A stretch of 64,000 nt of DNA, from positions 1 to 64,000 of the forward strand of contig JAGNYW010000007.1 of NCBI GenBank assembly GCA_017984755.1, read 5' to 3'. The translations under genes and the position numbers were made by a program. The stretch is from Methyloversatilis sp. Lineage in GTDB: Bacteria; Pseudomonadota; Gammaproteobacteria; Burkholderiales; Rhodocyclaceae. Below the pieces are notes generated by a model, which was given only the letters and a program-made list of their open reading frames with translations, did no database searches and had not been told where the DNA came from. Below, piece after piece: positions 50,473 to 59,632 of this stretch (position 1 is the first letter of the stretch; every line of letters begins with the position of its first letter).

Positions 50473-51819
50473 ATGGCGTGTCAGCGACGAGGCAAGGGTG
50501 CAGGGCTGCCGTTCATCCCGTTATGTGTTGTCTTGTCCCTGTCTTCCGGATATTCGTACGGCGCGGATGACCTGATGTCGGTGGTGCGCGCGGCGCTGAG
50601 CAACGACGCGCAGTACCAGTCCGCTCGTGCCCAGCGACTGGCGACGGGTGAAAGGCTGCCGCAGGCGCGGGCTGGTCTGCTGCCGTCGCTGACCCTTTCG
50701 GGCACGACGCAGTGGAACGACGTCACCGTCAAGCAGCCGACCAACACGGCCACGCAGTACAACTCGCACAACTTCAGCTTCCAGCTTTCCCAGCCGCTGT
50801 TCCGCTGGGCCAACTGGGTGCAGTTCGAACAGAGCAAGCTGCAGATCGAAGCCGGCAAGGCCATCGTGGAACAGGCGCGTCAGGACGTGCTGCTGCGCGC
50901 GGCACAGGCCTATTTCGATCTTCTGTACGCCCATGATGTACTGGCTTCCATCGAGGCGCAGAAGGGGGCCACGGCGCAGCAACTCGAACTGGCCCGCAAG
51001 AGCTTCGAGGTCGGTACCGTCACCATCACGGACGTGCATGAGGCGCAGTCGCGCTTCGATCTCGCCAGCGCGCAGGCTATCGCCGCGGGCAGCGACATCG
51101 AAGTGAAGCGCCATGCGCTGTCCCTCATCACCGGCCAGGCGCCCGGCGAGCTGCGTCGCCTGCGCACCGACGTCAACTTTGCGTTGCCTGAACCGGCGCG
51201 CATGGATGACTGGGTGGAGCGGGCACAGACCGACAGCCTGAATGTGCTTGCGCAGCTGGCCAATCAGGAAATCGCCAGCCGCGAAATCGAACGCCAGCGT
51301 GCCGGTCACTATCCGAATGTCGATCTGGTCGCCACCTACGGCCAGAACAAGACGGTGGTTACCTTCGCCGGCAATCCGCTGTCGAATCAGACCGAAACCG
51401 GGACCATCGGCGTGCAGGTCACCGTGCCCCTGTTCCAGGGATTGGGGCAGGAATCCCGCGTGCGCGAGTCGGCTCACCTGCTCGATCGCGCCCGCGCGGA
51501 TCTCGATCTGGCTCGCCGCAACGCCGCGCTGCAGGCACGGCAGGCCTACCTCGGCGTGATGAACGGCATCGCCCAGACAGCGGCGCTGCGAGCAGCGCTG
51601 GTGTCGTCGCAATCTGCGCTGGATTCGAACAAGCTGGGCTACGAAGTGGGCGTGCGCATCAACATCGACGTGCTCAACGCGCAGCAGCAGCTTTACGCCA
51701 CGCGACGCGATCTGGCACGCGCGCACTACGATACCTCGCTAGCCCAGCTTCGCCTCAAGGCGGCCGCCGGCCAGCTGACCGAAGACGAGATCGCCAGCGT
51801 CAATGCGCTGCTCGAGTAG
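50473..51819 (+). CDS. tolC: TolC-family outer-membrane channel
   Basis: A 448-residue outer-membrane efflux protein with a signal peptide ending near SYGA (residues about 1-31). It shows the two TolC repeats: SFQLSQPLFRWANWVQFEQSK in the first, VTVPLFQGLGQESRVRES in the second, each followed by long helices. It could be the exit duct for the RND pump just upstream or for other systems. The start is four bases after the rhodanese stop. A strong terminator follows 180 bases downstream; the intervening 51820-51998 holds no gene. Confidence 0.92.
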   Translation: MACQRRGKGAGLPFIPLCVVLSLSSGYSYGADDLMSVVRAALSNDAQYQSARAQRLATGERLPQARAGLLPSLTLSGTTQWNDVTVKQPTNTATQYNSHNFSFQLSQPLFRWANWVQFEQSKLQIEAGKAIVEQARQDVLLRAAQAYFDLLYAHDVLASIEAQKGATAQQLELARKSFEVGTVTITDVHEAQSRFDLASAQAIAAGSDIEVKRHALSLITGQAPGELRRLRTDVNFALPEPARMDDWVERAQTDSLNVLAQLANQEIASREIERQRAGHYPNVDLVATYGQNKTVVTFAGNPLSNQTETGTIGVQVTVPLFQGLGQESRVRESAHLLDRARADLDLARRNAALQARQAYLGVMNGIAQTAALRAALVSSQSALDSNKLGYEVGVRINIDVLNAQQQLYATRRDLARAHYDTSLAQLRLKAAAGQLTEDEIASVNALLE

Positions 51820-51998
51820 TGCTCTCAATCCGGTATTCGGGGGTTGAATCGGTCATCACTTACTGCGCAGGCGCTGACGTGAGCGCGAGTCGGAACGGCG
51901 GCTTTGCCGCCAGGCGCCAGGGACCGTTGATCGCGAGACCGGCCCCCTGCCTGCAACTTCATCGGGGCCATGTGTGTTCGCGCCGGCCGCAGCAATTA

Positions 51999-52034
51999 AA
52001 AAAGCGGGCTCCGGTTGATCGGAGCCCGCTTTTT
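51999..52034. terminator. Strong bidirectional terminator after tolC
   Basis: A perfect 15-base-pair inverted repeat (51999-52013 with 52020-52034) around a six-base loop GTTGAT. The arms start with an A-tract and end with a T-tract, so it can end the tolC transcript on the plus strand and the converging lipoprotein transcript on the minus strand. Confidence 0.9.
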
Positions 52035-52076
52035 GTCTTCAGGTACTCACCCGGCCGAGGCCGGGCCACAGCAAGG

Positions 52077-52451
52077 TCACTTCTTGCGCGTGGCCTTGAA
52101 CGGGAAGTCCAGACCCGACACCCACATCGCGCCGGTGATCTCGTCGCCGTTTTCGTGCTGGATGGCGTCGACGGTCACCTTCATGCCCGAATAGATGAAT
52201 TCGCCGGCGATCTTGTTCGTTTCGGCATCGAACGAAAACTTGTCCATCGCCAGTTCGCTGCCGTTGGCCTTCATCATCACGGCGAATGACTTCGGATCGG
52301 CAGTCGGCCCCGTGATCGTCAACGTGCCGACGACATCGCCTTCAGGCGTTTCGGAGACCTGATAGTCCCAGTTTCCCGCCGGTGTGGGCTTCATCGGCGA
52401 ACAGGCAGCGAGCGCAAGGACGCTGAAAAACAGGCAGAGCAGTTTTTTCAT
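52077..52451 (-). CDS. Small lipoprotein of unknown function
   Basis: A 124-residue lipoprotein: signal peptide MKKLLCLFFSVLALAAC with the lipobox LAAC (lipidated C17). The mature part is a small beta-rich domain with repeated Thr/Val strands (GTLTITGPTADPKSFAVMM, GEFIYSGMKVTVDAI) that ends KATRKK. The fold looks like a compact sandwich; no family was recognised. The ATG at 52451 gives the signal peptide; an earlier in-frame start would destroy it. It is not in an obvious operon. Confidence 0.75.
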   Translation of the reverse strand: MKKLLCLFFSVLALAACSPMKPTPAGNWDYQVSETPEGDVVGTLTITGPTADPKSFAVMMKANGSELAMDKFSFDAETNKIAGEFIYSGMKVTVDAIQHENGDEITGAMWVSGLDFPFKATRKK

Positions 52452-52618
52452 GGCAGGTCGGTCTCCAGAATTATGTAGGTCACTCGATATTGAGTTGATC
52501 CGGGCGGCACGCGATGGCCGCAGCACTTCTCATGGTGCCGCACCCGCAGCCCGTCGGCAAGCAGGCCATTTCTTCATATCAGGGCAATTCCCGTCGACAC
52601 AAGTCCTGTCGCCTGTGG

Positions 52619-53080
52619 TCATCCCAGCGCGGCGATCACTTCCGGCGGCGCCTGCACCAGCTCGATCAGCACGCCTTCGCCGCACAGCGGAAACTGCTCA
52701 TTGCCCTTCGGGTGAATGAACACGATGTCGTAGCCGGCCGCGCCACGCCGTATGCCGCCCGGCGTGAAGCGCATGCCCTGTTCGGTCATCCACTCGACCG
52801 CCCCCGGCAGGTCGTCCACCCACAGCCCGATGTGGTTCAGCGCCGGCTCATCCACGCGCGGTTTCCTGGCCGGGTCGAGCGGCTGCATCAGGTCGACTTC
52901 GACGCGGGTCGGGCCCGAGCCGAGCACCGCGATGTCTTCCACTACGTTTTCACGCTCGGAGGTGAAATCGCCCTCCAGACCGAGTCCGAATACATCCACC
53001 CACAGGCGGCGAAGTTTCAGGCGCTCGGGCCCGCCGATGGCGATCTGTTGCAGGCCGAGGATGCGGAAGGGTTTTGTCAT
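52619..53080 (-). CDS. VOC-family protein, possibly an acyl-CoA epimerase
   Basis: A 153-residue vicinal-oxygen-chelate protein with two beta-alpha-beta-beta-beta modules. The second begins [17 protein letters not shown] and ends in [10 protein letters not shown]. This pattern is close to methylmalonyl-CoA epimerases, with metal-binding Glu and His at the expected ends of strands. The substrate is not certain; glyoxalase or dioxygenase-like members also share it. It starts 13 bases after the lgt stop and so probably belongs to its transcript. Confidence 0.75.
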   Translation of the reverse strand: MTKPFRILGLQQIAIGGPERLKLRRLWVDVFGLGLEGDFTSERENVVEDIAVLGSGPTRVEVDLMQPLDPARKPRVDEPALNHIGLWVDDLPGAVEWMTEQGMRFTPGGIRRGAAGYDIVFIHPKGNEQFPLCGEGVLIELVQAPPEVIAALG

Positions 53081-53093
53081 GCGGGTTCTCCGG

Positions 53094-53897
53094 TCAGTTG
53101 CGGCGGTACGCCAGAATCATCATCACCACGCCGGCAGCGATCATGGGCAGGCTGAGCCACTGGCCCATCGACAGCCCGCCGGCCAGCAGGCCGAGAAAGT
53201 CGTCCGGTTCGCGGCCGAATTCCGCGATGAAGCGGAAGCTGCCATAGCCGATCAGAAACAGTGCGCTGACGGCTGAACGCGGTCGCGGCACACGCGAGAA
53301 CCACCACAGCAGCGCGAACAGCGCCAGACCTTCCAGCGCGAACTGGTAAAGCTGCGACGGATGACGCGGTTGCGCGTCGACCGTCGGAAAGATCATCGCC
53401 CAGGGTACGTCCGTGACGCGCCCGACCAGTTCGGCGTTGATGAAGTTGCCCATGCGCCCGGCAGCCAGACCCAGCGGTACCAGCGGCGCGATGAAATCGG
53501 TCAGTTGAAAGAAGCGCCAGTCGATGCGCCGCGCGAACAGCGCCGCTGCCACCAGCACGCCGAGAAAGCCGCCGTGAAAACTCATGCCGCCAGTCCATAT
53601 GGCCGGAATTTCGTGCCAGTTTTCCAGGTAGTAGGCGGGCTTGTAGAAAAGCACATAGCCCAGTCGTCCGCCCAGCACCACGCCGAGTACGCCCCAGAAA
53701 AGCAGATCATCGATCTGCTTCACGTCGAGCGATGGGACACCCTTCACCGCCAGCCGGCGCGCATGCAGGCGGCCGAGCAGCATGAAACCGACGAAGGCCA
53801 GCAGATACATGAGACCGTACCAGCGCACGGCCAGCGGGCCGATTTCGAAGGCGATCGGCGAAATCGCGGGGTGGATGAGGAAGTCGGAGACGGGCAC
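53094..53897 (-). CDS. lgt: Prolipoprotein diacylglyceryl transferase
   Basis: A 267-residue inner-membrane enzyme with about seven membrane helices. It transfers diacylglycerol to the lipobox cysteine, the first step of lipoprotein maturation. Conserved segments are [27 protein letters not shown], and the Lgt signature [13 protein letters not shown]. Length is normal. It lies upstream of the VOC gene; a DUF4124 gene lies before it on the same strand, 62 bases away. Confidence 0.96.
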   Translation of the reverse strand: MPVSDFLIHPAISPIAFEIGPLAVRWYGLMYLLAFVGFMLLGRLHARRLAVKGVPSLDVKQIDDLLFWGVLGVVLGGRLGYVLFYKPAYYLENWHEIPAIWTGGMSFHGGFLGVLVAAALFARRIDWRFFQLTDFIAPLVPLGLAAGRMGNFINAELVGRVTDVPWAMIFPTVDAQPRHPSQLYQFALEGLALFALLWWFSRVPRPRSAVSALFLIGYGSFRFIAEFGREPDDFLGLLAGGLSMGQWLSLPMIAAGVVMMILAYRRN

Positions 53898-53959
53898 GGC
53901 GGGGGCGGATGGCAGGCGATTCGATCACTCAGTGTACCGCCGCAGCCGCGCCTGCGGGT

Positions 53960-54571
53960 TCAGCCATTGCAGGCTCTGGAAAAGCGTTCGTCCATCAATG
54001 CCTTGCGCCGGGCTCGGTAGTGCTCGGCCAGTGGAATCGACAGCGGCTGGCGCGTGACTGCGTCGATCTGCCGGACTGCACCGTCGATCGTTGCGCAGCG
54101 ATCAACGGCCTGCGAGTCGTTCCGGGCACTCGTGACCGGCGCCGGTTGCGATGCGGCATGGCGCGCCCGCTCGGCGCGCACCTGGGCCAGCTGATCCGCG
54201 TAACTGCGTCCGGGTGAGAGCCCGGCGCTGTGGGGAATGATCACGAGTGTCTCGACCCGGTCACCGCAGGGCGCATCCGCATAGACCGTGCGTCCGCCGC
54301 CGGTGCATTTGTATAGGGTGTTCTCGCGTACCGCCGGTGCGGGAGGTGTCTGCACTGTCAGGGTGGTCGCCGGTGGCCGGGTGGCCGTTGCCGGCGGTGA
54401 AGCGGGGGGGGCGGCCGAAGAAGGCGATGGCGCTCCATCCGTCCGGTCCACCTTCGACAGCCATTCCAGGGCGATCCATGCGCATCCGACTAATGCAATC
54501 GCGCAGATCAGCGCGATCACGCGCAGGTGGCCGTCATTCGACAGGCCGATCGCGCTGTATCGTCGGTTCAT
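53960..54571 (-). CDS. DUF4124 domain protein, single-pass membrane anchor
   Basis: The 203-residue protein has one hydrophobic helix (about 18-38) followed by a Pro/Ala/Thr-rich linker, so most of it faces the periplasm. The DUF4124 domain (about 80-110) is visible as YKCTGGGRTVYADAPCG, with the paired cysteines that define the family. The C-terminal part is charged and helical and ends ERFSRACNG. DUF4124 has no known function. No partner is evident; it may be transcribed with lgt. Confidence 0.75.
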   Translation of the reverse strand: MNRRYSAIGLSNDGHLRVIALICAIALVGCAWIALEWLSKVDRTDGAPSPSSAAPPASPPATATRPPATTLTVQTPPAPAVRENTLYKCTGGGRTVYADAPCGDRVETLVIIPHSAGLSPGRSYADQLAQVRAERARHAASQPAPVTSARNDSQAVDRCATIDGAVRQIDAVTRQPLSIPLAEHYRARRKALMDERFSRACNG

Positions 54572-54874
54572 CCGTTCTCCCGATTTAGAAAGGGAAGGCC
54601 GCGGTCATCGCGCCCCAGGTACTTGCAGGCACTCGATCGTGCAGTTGCGGCGACCGTGCGCGCCGGAATGAAAATTATATGTCATGTGAGAACAGGCGTG
54701 GCGGGGCGATGCCCGCGCCAAGCTCGCCTTCTGTTCCATGCACCATCGGCTGCTTCAGAAGCACGTGCGGTTTCGGATACGGGGCGACAACCGCGGCGCT
54801 GAAGAAGCAGCAGCGTACTCGTCAGAGCCTGAATGGATTGGCATAATGATCCGAACAGCTCCTTTGTCTCCCAG

Positions 54875-55855
54875 ATGGCCATCCTTCGTTGCAACAAATG
54901 TGGCCATGTGGCCGAAGTGCCCACCGGGCTGATAGGCACGGAGGTGTCCTGCCCCGCCTGCGACAATCGCGTCCCTGCCTACGACACAGTCCTGTTCGTG
55001 CGCAAGGTACTGCAGCAGTACTTTGCCCTGCAGGACGAACTGAAGCAGTTGCGCGCCAGCCCCGCTGCGACGGGAATCACGGCAGCGAAGGCAGTGGCCA
55101 ACATCGATTTTCACAACACTGAACACCTCGCCAGCGACGCCCGGCATGCCCGGATCGTAGCCTGGTTCCTGCGCCGGCAGATACAGGTCCGCACCAGCCT
55201 CGACGCCGTCAATACCACGGGTTTCTTCGACGAGTTTGCGGTGGAAATCGGTGACAACTACCCGCTGCTGGGCGATGTGGTCGGCAAGATCCGCTGGGCC
55301 CAGCAGAAGGATGTTCCCACTTTCAGTCTCAAGTTCGCGGAACTGAGCCAGAAGGATGGCCAGGCAATCAACGCTTTCTGCAAGAGGCTCTACGAACACA
55401 CTTTTTTGGCAAAGTACTTCTATCAGAAACAGGACAAGATCGGCCGGGCCACCATCCAGTCTGCGCCGGCCATCCGCAACTTCTTTGCAGGCGAGTGGCT
55501 GGAGTGGTACGCACTGATGAAGCTGCTCGCCTTCTTTCGCGAAGGTCAGCGGATCTTCTCGTGCGCACGCAACCTTTCGGTGGTCTTCCCCAACGAGGAT
55601 CTGCACGAGCTCGATGTGTTCTTCCTGGTGGATGAGGACACACCGGTGTGCATCGAATGCAAGACCGGAGAGTTTCGTCAGGACATCGACAAATACCTCC
55701 GGCTGCGCAAGCGCCTGGGCATTGATCGGAGCCAGTTCATCCTGTGCTGCCTCGGTCTGGATGACGAACAGGCAGCGGGGCTGAGCAGCATGTACGAACT
55801 CAGCTTTGTCAGCCCGACCGGTTTGCTGGGCCACCTCGCAAAGCAGCTCTCGTGA
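54875..55855 (+). CDS. Zinc-ribbon protein with a PD-(D/E)XK nuclease-like C-terminal domain
   Basis: With the ATG at 54875 the protein has 326 residues. A zinc ribbon opens it: C6, C9, C26 and C29 (CNKCG ... CPACD). A helical middle (about 40-200) contains no recognised domain. The C-terminal part (about 205-326) has GEWLEWY (E207, E210), then HELDVFF (D247), then CIECKTG (E261, K263). This order, a glutamate helix, then D...ExK, is the PD-(D/E)XK nuclease core and most resembles the nuclease domain of Card1/Can2 (DUF1887) effectors. No CARF domain is present. An in-frame ATG at 54833 would add 14 residues. The gene stands alone between lgt/DUF4124 and yggS and looks less GC-rich than its neighbours by eye. 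Function unknown; a nuclease is inferred. Confidence 0.72.
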   Translation: MAILRCNKCGHVAEVPTGLIGTEVSCPACDNRVPAYDTVLFVRKVLQQYFALQDELKQLRASPAATGITAAKAVANIDFHNTEHLASDARHARIVAWFLRRQIQVRTSLDAVNTTGFFDEFAVEIGDNYPLLGDVVGKIRWAQQKDVPTFSLKFAELSQKDGQAINAFCKRLYEHTFLAKYFYQKQDKIGRATIQSAPAIRNFFAGEWLEWYALMKLLAFFREGQRIFSCARNLSVVFPNEDLHELDVFFLVDEDTPVCIECKTGEFRQDIDKYLRLRKRLGIDRSQFILCCLGLDDEQAAGLSSMYELSFVSPTGLLGHLAKQLS

Positions 55856-55883
55856 AATCGGCGTCGTGTTGGCCGTGGTTGCT

Positions 55884-55911
55884 GAAAATCTCCTAGTCCG
55901 GCGAGGTTTTC
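55884..55911. terminator. Possible terminator between converging genes
   Basis: GAAAATCTC (55884-55892) pairs with GAGGTTTTC (55903-55911) through one G-T wobble, with a ten-base loop and a T-rich right side. It lies between the zinc-ribbon gene and yggS, which converge. The stem is weak compared with the other two terminators in the window. Elsewhere in the 163-base gap (55856-56018) nothing was seen. Confidence 0.35.
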
Positions 55912-56018
55912 TTGTTTTCAGGCGTTCAGCACACCCACATCGACGTCAGGCAGGTGAATCGCGGGCGTTGTGCGCCGTCGAGAGAACAAGACTCTGCCAT
56001 CACAAGTGAGGGCAGGCC

Positions 56019-56708
56019 TCATCCGCGCGCCCCGAACAGCGCCGTACCCACGCGCACGATGGTGGCGCCTTCCGCGATGGCAGCCTCGAGATCCTGCGAC
56101 ATGCCCATCGACAGTGTGTCGAGCGCATGTCCGCCGGCATTCAGTTCTTCGAGCAGTTGCCGTAAATGGGCAAAACGGCGTCGCTGGAGCGCGGGATCGT
56201 CGGTCGGTTCGGGGATGGCCATCAGGCCGCGCAGCTTCAGCCGCGGCAGGCGGGCCACCGCGTCGGCGAGCGCGGCGACCTGATCCGGTGTCACCCCGCT
56301 CTTCGATGCTTCGCCGCTGACGTTCACCTGTATGCACACATCGAGTTCGCCTTTTTCGGCATCGCGCTGCTCCGACAGGCGCTGCGCAATCTTTTCGCGG
56401 TCGATCGAATGAACCCAGTCGAAAAAGGTGGCCACCTGCCGCGTCTTGTTGCTCTGGATGGGGCCGATGAAATGCCAGTCCAGCACTTGGCCGGAAGCGG
56501 CCAGACGCTGCGCCTTGTCGCACCCTTCCTGCACGTAGTTTTCGCCGAATGCATGCTGCCCCGCAGCCACGGCGGCGATGATGTCCGCATCCGGTCTGGT
56601 CTTGCTGACGGCCAGCAGTGCGATGTCTGCCGGATCCCGTCCGCACGTGTGCGCTGCGGCCGCGATACGGTGCCGAATTGCTTGCAGGTTGTCTGAAATG
56701 TTCATCAT
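56019..56708 (-). CDS. yggS: PLP homeostasis protein, YggS/PROSC family
   Basis: A 229-residue single-domain PLP-binding protein with the alanine-racemase barrel but no C-terminal domain. The PLP lysine is K36 in LLAVSKTRPD. Other family segments are FGENYVQEG, WHFIGPIQSNK and LSMGMSQDLEAAI. YggS stores and distributes pyridoxal phosphate and affects amino-acid balance. The start is the ATG at 56708 (a second ATG follows directly). Divergent from pilT with an 86-base gap, an arrangement common in Proteobacteria. Confidence 0.95.
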   Translation of the reverse strand: MMNISDNLQAIRHRIAAAAHTCGRDPADIALLAVSKTRPDADIIAAVAAGQHAFGENYVQEGCDKAQRLAASGQVLDWHFIGPIQSNKTRQVATFFDWVHSIDREKIAQRLSEQRDAEKGELDVCIQVNVSGEASKSGVTPDQVAALADAVARLPRLKLRGLMAIPEPTDDPALQRRRFAHLRQLLEELNAGGHALDTLSMGMSQDLEAAIAEGATIVRVGTALFGARG

Positions 56709-56794
56709 AATGCCCTGAATTTCATCGATTTATATTCGGCTGCAACGCAGCGCCAGACGCCATCAGACGCGTCGAAATCACTCCGAGGTTACGC

Positions 56795-57838
56795 ATGGAC
56801 ATCACCGAACTGCTCGCGTTTTCCGTCAAGAACAAGGCATCCGACCTGCACCTGTCGGCCGGTTTGCCGCCGATGATCCGCGTGCATGGAGACGTTCGCC
56901 GCATCAATCTGCCGCCCATGGAGCACAAGGACGTGCATGGGATGATCTACGACATCATGAACGACACCCAGCGCAAGGTGTATGAAGAGCACCTCGAGTG
57001 CGACTTCTCGTTCGCGGTGCCCAACCTGGCGCGCTTCCGGGTCAATGCCTTCGTGCAGAACCGGGGCGCCGGTGCGGTGTTCCGGACCATTCCGAGCAAG
57101 GTGCTGACACTGGAAGAGCTGAACGCACCGAAAATATTCAAGGACATCGCGAACACGCCGCGCGGCATCGTGCTGGTGACCGGGCCGACCGGTTCCGGCA
57201 AGTCGACGACGCTGGCGGCCATGGTCGATTACGTCAATGAAAACGACTATGGTCACATCCTGACGGTTGAGGACCCGATCGAGTTCGTGCATGAATCGAA
57301 ACGCTGCCTGATCAACCAGCGCGAGGTCGGGCCGCACACGCTGAGCTTCGCCAACGCGTTGCGTTCGGCGCTGCGGGAAGATCCGGACGTGATTCTGGTT
57401 GGCGAAATGCGCGACCTGGAAACCATCCGTCTGGCGCTGACGGCGGCCGAAACCGGCCACCTCGTGTTCGGCACGCTGCACACATCGAGCGCCGCGAAGA
57501 CGATCGACCGCATCGTCGACGTGTTTCCGGCGGAAGAAAAGGAAATGGTGCGGGCGATGCTTTCCGAGTCGCTGCGCGCCGTCATTTCCCAGACGCTGCT
57601 CAAGACAAAGGACGGTGCAGGGCGCGTTGCCGCACATGAAATCATGGTGGGCACGCCGGCCATCCGGAACCTGATCCGCGAAAACAAGATCGCACAGATG
57701 TACTCGGCGATCCAGACCGGTCAGAACGTGGGGATGCAGACGCTCGACCAGAATCTGACCGAACTCGTGAAGCGCAACGTGATTTCCAACGCAGAAGCGC
57801 GCACCCGCGCACAGAACAAGGACGCATTCGGCGGCTGA
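56795..57838 (+). CDS. pilT: Type IV pilus retraction ATPase PilT
   Basis: A 347-residue hexameric ATPase that drives pilus retraction and twitching. It has Walker A (GPTGSGKST), the Asp box around LTVEDPIEFVHE, Walker B (DPDVILVGEMRD) and the His box (ETGHLVFGTLHTSSA). The PilT-specific AIRNLIRE segment near the C-terminus separates it from PilU. The start MDITELLAFSVKNKASDLHLSA matches the family. Confidence 0.97.
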   Translation: MDITELLAFSVKNKASDLHLSAGLPPMIRVHGDVRRINLPPMEHKDVHGMIYDIMNDTQRKVYEEHLECDFSFAVPNLARFRVNAFVQNRGAGAVFRTIPSKVLTLEELNAPKIFKDIANTPRGIVLVTGPTGSGKSTTLAAMVDYVNENDYGHILTVEDPIEFVHESKRCLINQREVGPHTLSFANALRSALREDPDVILVGEMRDLETIRLALTAAETGHLVFGTLHTSSAAKTIDRIVDVFPAEEKEMVRAMLSESLRAVISQTLLKTKDGAGRVAAHEIMVGTPAIRNLIRENKIAQMYSAIQTGQNVGMQTLDQNLTELVKRNVISNAEARTRAQNKDAFGG

Positions 57839-57949
57839 GCGGACTGATCCCGGCCGTATGGCCGGCTAGACTTGAACGAATATGCAGGGCGCTGCGCGCC
57901 CTGCAGCCCTAACTCACACACAGCGGTCATACCGCAGCGGAGCGCGCAG

Positions 57950-59083
57950 ATGGAACGAGATCAGGCACTGAAATTCATGTATGACCTGCTGCGCCTGATG
58001 GTGACCAAGCGGGGGTCCGACCTGTTCGTGACCGCCGGTTTTCCGCCCGCCATCAAGGTCGACGGGCGCATCGTGCCGCAGTCGAATCAGTCGCTGACGC
58101 CACAGCACACGGCCGAACTCGCGCGCGCCATCATGAACGACCGTCAGGCGGCGGAATTCGAATCGACCAAGGAATGCAATTTCGCGATTTCGCCGGCCGG
58201 CATCGGCCGTTTCCGCGTCAATGCCTTCGTGCAGCAGGGCAAGATCGGCTGCGTGCTGCGCACCATCAACGCCAAGATTCCGACGCTCGACGAGTTGGGC
58301 CTGCCGCCGGTGCTGAAGGACGTGGCCATGGCCAAGCGCGGTCTCACCATCTTCGTCGGCGGCACGGGCACCGGCAAGACAACCTCGCTCGCCGCGCTGG
58401 TCGATTGGCGCAATACGAACAGCTACGGTCATATCATCACGATCGAGGATCCGATCGAGTACGTGCATGACCACAAGAACTGCGTGGTGACGCAGCGCGA
58501 GATCGGACTCGATACGGCAGACTGGGAAATCGCGTTGAAGAACACGCTGCGCCAGGCACCGGACGTGATCCTGATGGGTGAAATCCGGGACCGTGAAACG
58601 ATGGAACACGCCATCCAGTTCGCGGAAACCGGCCATCTGTGTCTGGCCACGCTGCACGCGAACAGCGCCAATCAGGCGATCGACCGCATCATCAACTTCT
58701 TCCCGGAAAACAAGCGGGAACAGTTGCTGATGGATCTGTCGCTGAACCTGCGCGCGATGATTTCGCAGCGTCTGGTGCCGATGAAGGAGGGCAAGGGGCG
58801 TGCGGCGGCGATCGAGGTGATGCTGAATTCACCACTCATTGCCGACCACATCTTCAAGGGCAACATCGGCGAGATCAAGGATGTGATGAAGCGCTCGCGC
58901 GAGATCGGCATGCAGACCTTCGACCAGGCACTGTTCGACCTGTACGAGGCCGGACGCATCAATTACGAAGACGCGCTGCGCAACGCCGACTCGGTGAATG
59001 ACCTGCGCCTGCAGATCAAGCTGAACAGCCGCGAGGCGCAGGACCGCAACCTCAACGTGACGTCGGGCCTGGATCTGATCTGA
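57950..59083 (+). CDS. pilU: PilT-dependent type IV pilus ATPase PilU
   Basis: A 377-residue paralogue of PilT with Walker A GGTGTGKTTS, ITIEDPIEYVHDHK, DVILMGEIRD and HLCLATLHANSA. It lacks the AIRNLIRE motif and has the longer C-terminal tail of PilU. It assists retraction together with PilT. The ATG at 57950 matches the family start (MERDQALKFMYDLLRLM). The 111-base gap after pilT and shared direction suggest one operon. No terminator was seen after the stop; 59084-59238 is a GC-rich gap without a gene. Confidence 0.95.
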   Translation: MERDQALKFMYDLLRLMVTKRGSDLFVTAGFPPAIKVDGRIVPQSNQSLTPQHTAELARAIMNDRQAAEFESTKECNFAISPAGIGRFRVNAFVQQGKIGCVLRTINAKIPTLDELGLPPVLKDVAMAKRGLTIFVGGTGTGKTTSLAALVDWRNTNSYGHIITIEDPIEYVHDHKNCVVTQREIGLDTADWEIALKNTLRQAPDVILMGEIRDRETMEHAIQFAETGHLCLATLHANSANQAIDRIINFFPENKREQLLMDLSLNLRAMISQRLVPMKEGKGRAAAIEVMLNSPLIADHIFKGNIGEIKDVMKRSREIGMQTFDQALFDLYEAGRINYEDALRNADSVNDLRLQIKLNSREAQDRNLNVTSGLDLI

Positions 59084-59238
59084 TTCAGGCGGTGTTCCGG
59101 TGGTCGCGCAGACTTCCGCTCCGTGCGCCGGGCTCCGCGCCGGACCTGCTGCATTGACGGCCCGTCAGCCGGCGGCGGCCCGCCTCGATCCGAACGCACA
59201 GGATTCACGCGCGAATAACGGTTTGAAGTCATCAGACC

Positions 59239-59622
59239 CTAGAAGCAGGAACTGCCGTTGATCTGCAGTCGGCAGCTCCACTGGAACTGTTCGCGCAGAT
59301 GCTTGGCCGAGCGCTGGAACATCACCGTCGGTTCGGCGATGACGGCATCGGGCAGCGGGAAGGTGAGCGCTGCACGGGTGCTGTTGGTGAAGAAGCGCAG
59401 GAAGCAGGACGCGGTCTGATCCGCGCACACTTCGGCGATGATGCGTTCGTAATAGGCCTGATCGCGCGCGGATGCTTCGGGTACGACGATGAACTGCAGC
59501 AGCCCCAGCGAGCCGGCCAGCTGCCAGTTTACAGGCGGCGGTGCACCAGCCTCGGCCGTCTTGCCGGCCGACGGCAGCAGCGCCGCGAGGAGCAGTACGC
59601 ACAGCGCTTTCCTCATCGTCAT
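59239..59622 (-). CDS. Secreted hypothetical protein
   Basis: The 127-residue protein has a signal peptide (MTMRKALCVLLLAALLPSAG, likely cut near KTAEA). The rest has three cysteines, including CADQTASC in the middle and SCRLQINGSSCF at the end, which may form disulfides. No domain was recognised. Two in-frame ATGs (59622 and 59616) are possible starts. It is probably transcribed after the RNA methyltransferase gene, whose stop lies ten bases downstream; the genes are in the same direction, with this one following. Confidence 0.65.
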   Translation of the reverse strand: MTMRKALCVLLLAALLPSAGKTAEAGAPPPVNWQLAGSLGLLQFIVVPEASARDQAYYERIIAEVCADQTASCFLRFFTNSTRAALTFPLPDAVIAEPTVMFQRSAKHLREQFQWSCRLQINGSSCF

Positions 59623-59632
59623 CCCAGCCTCG

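Noticed and set aside
51820-51998. Possible small gene after tolC
   Set aside because: Only shadow frames, no ribosome binding site or recognisable product; the region leads to the terminator.
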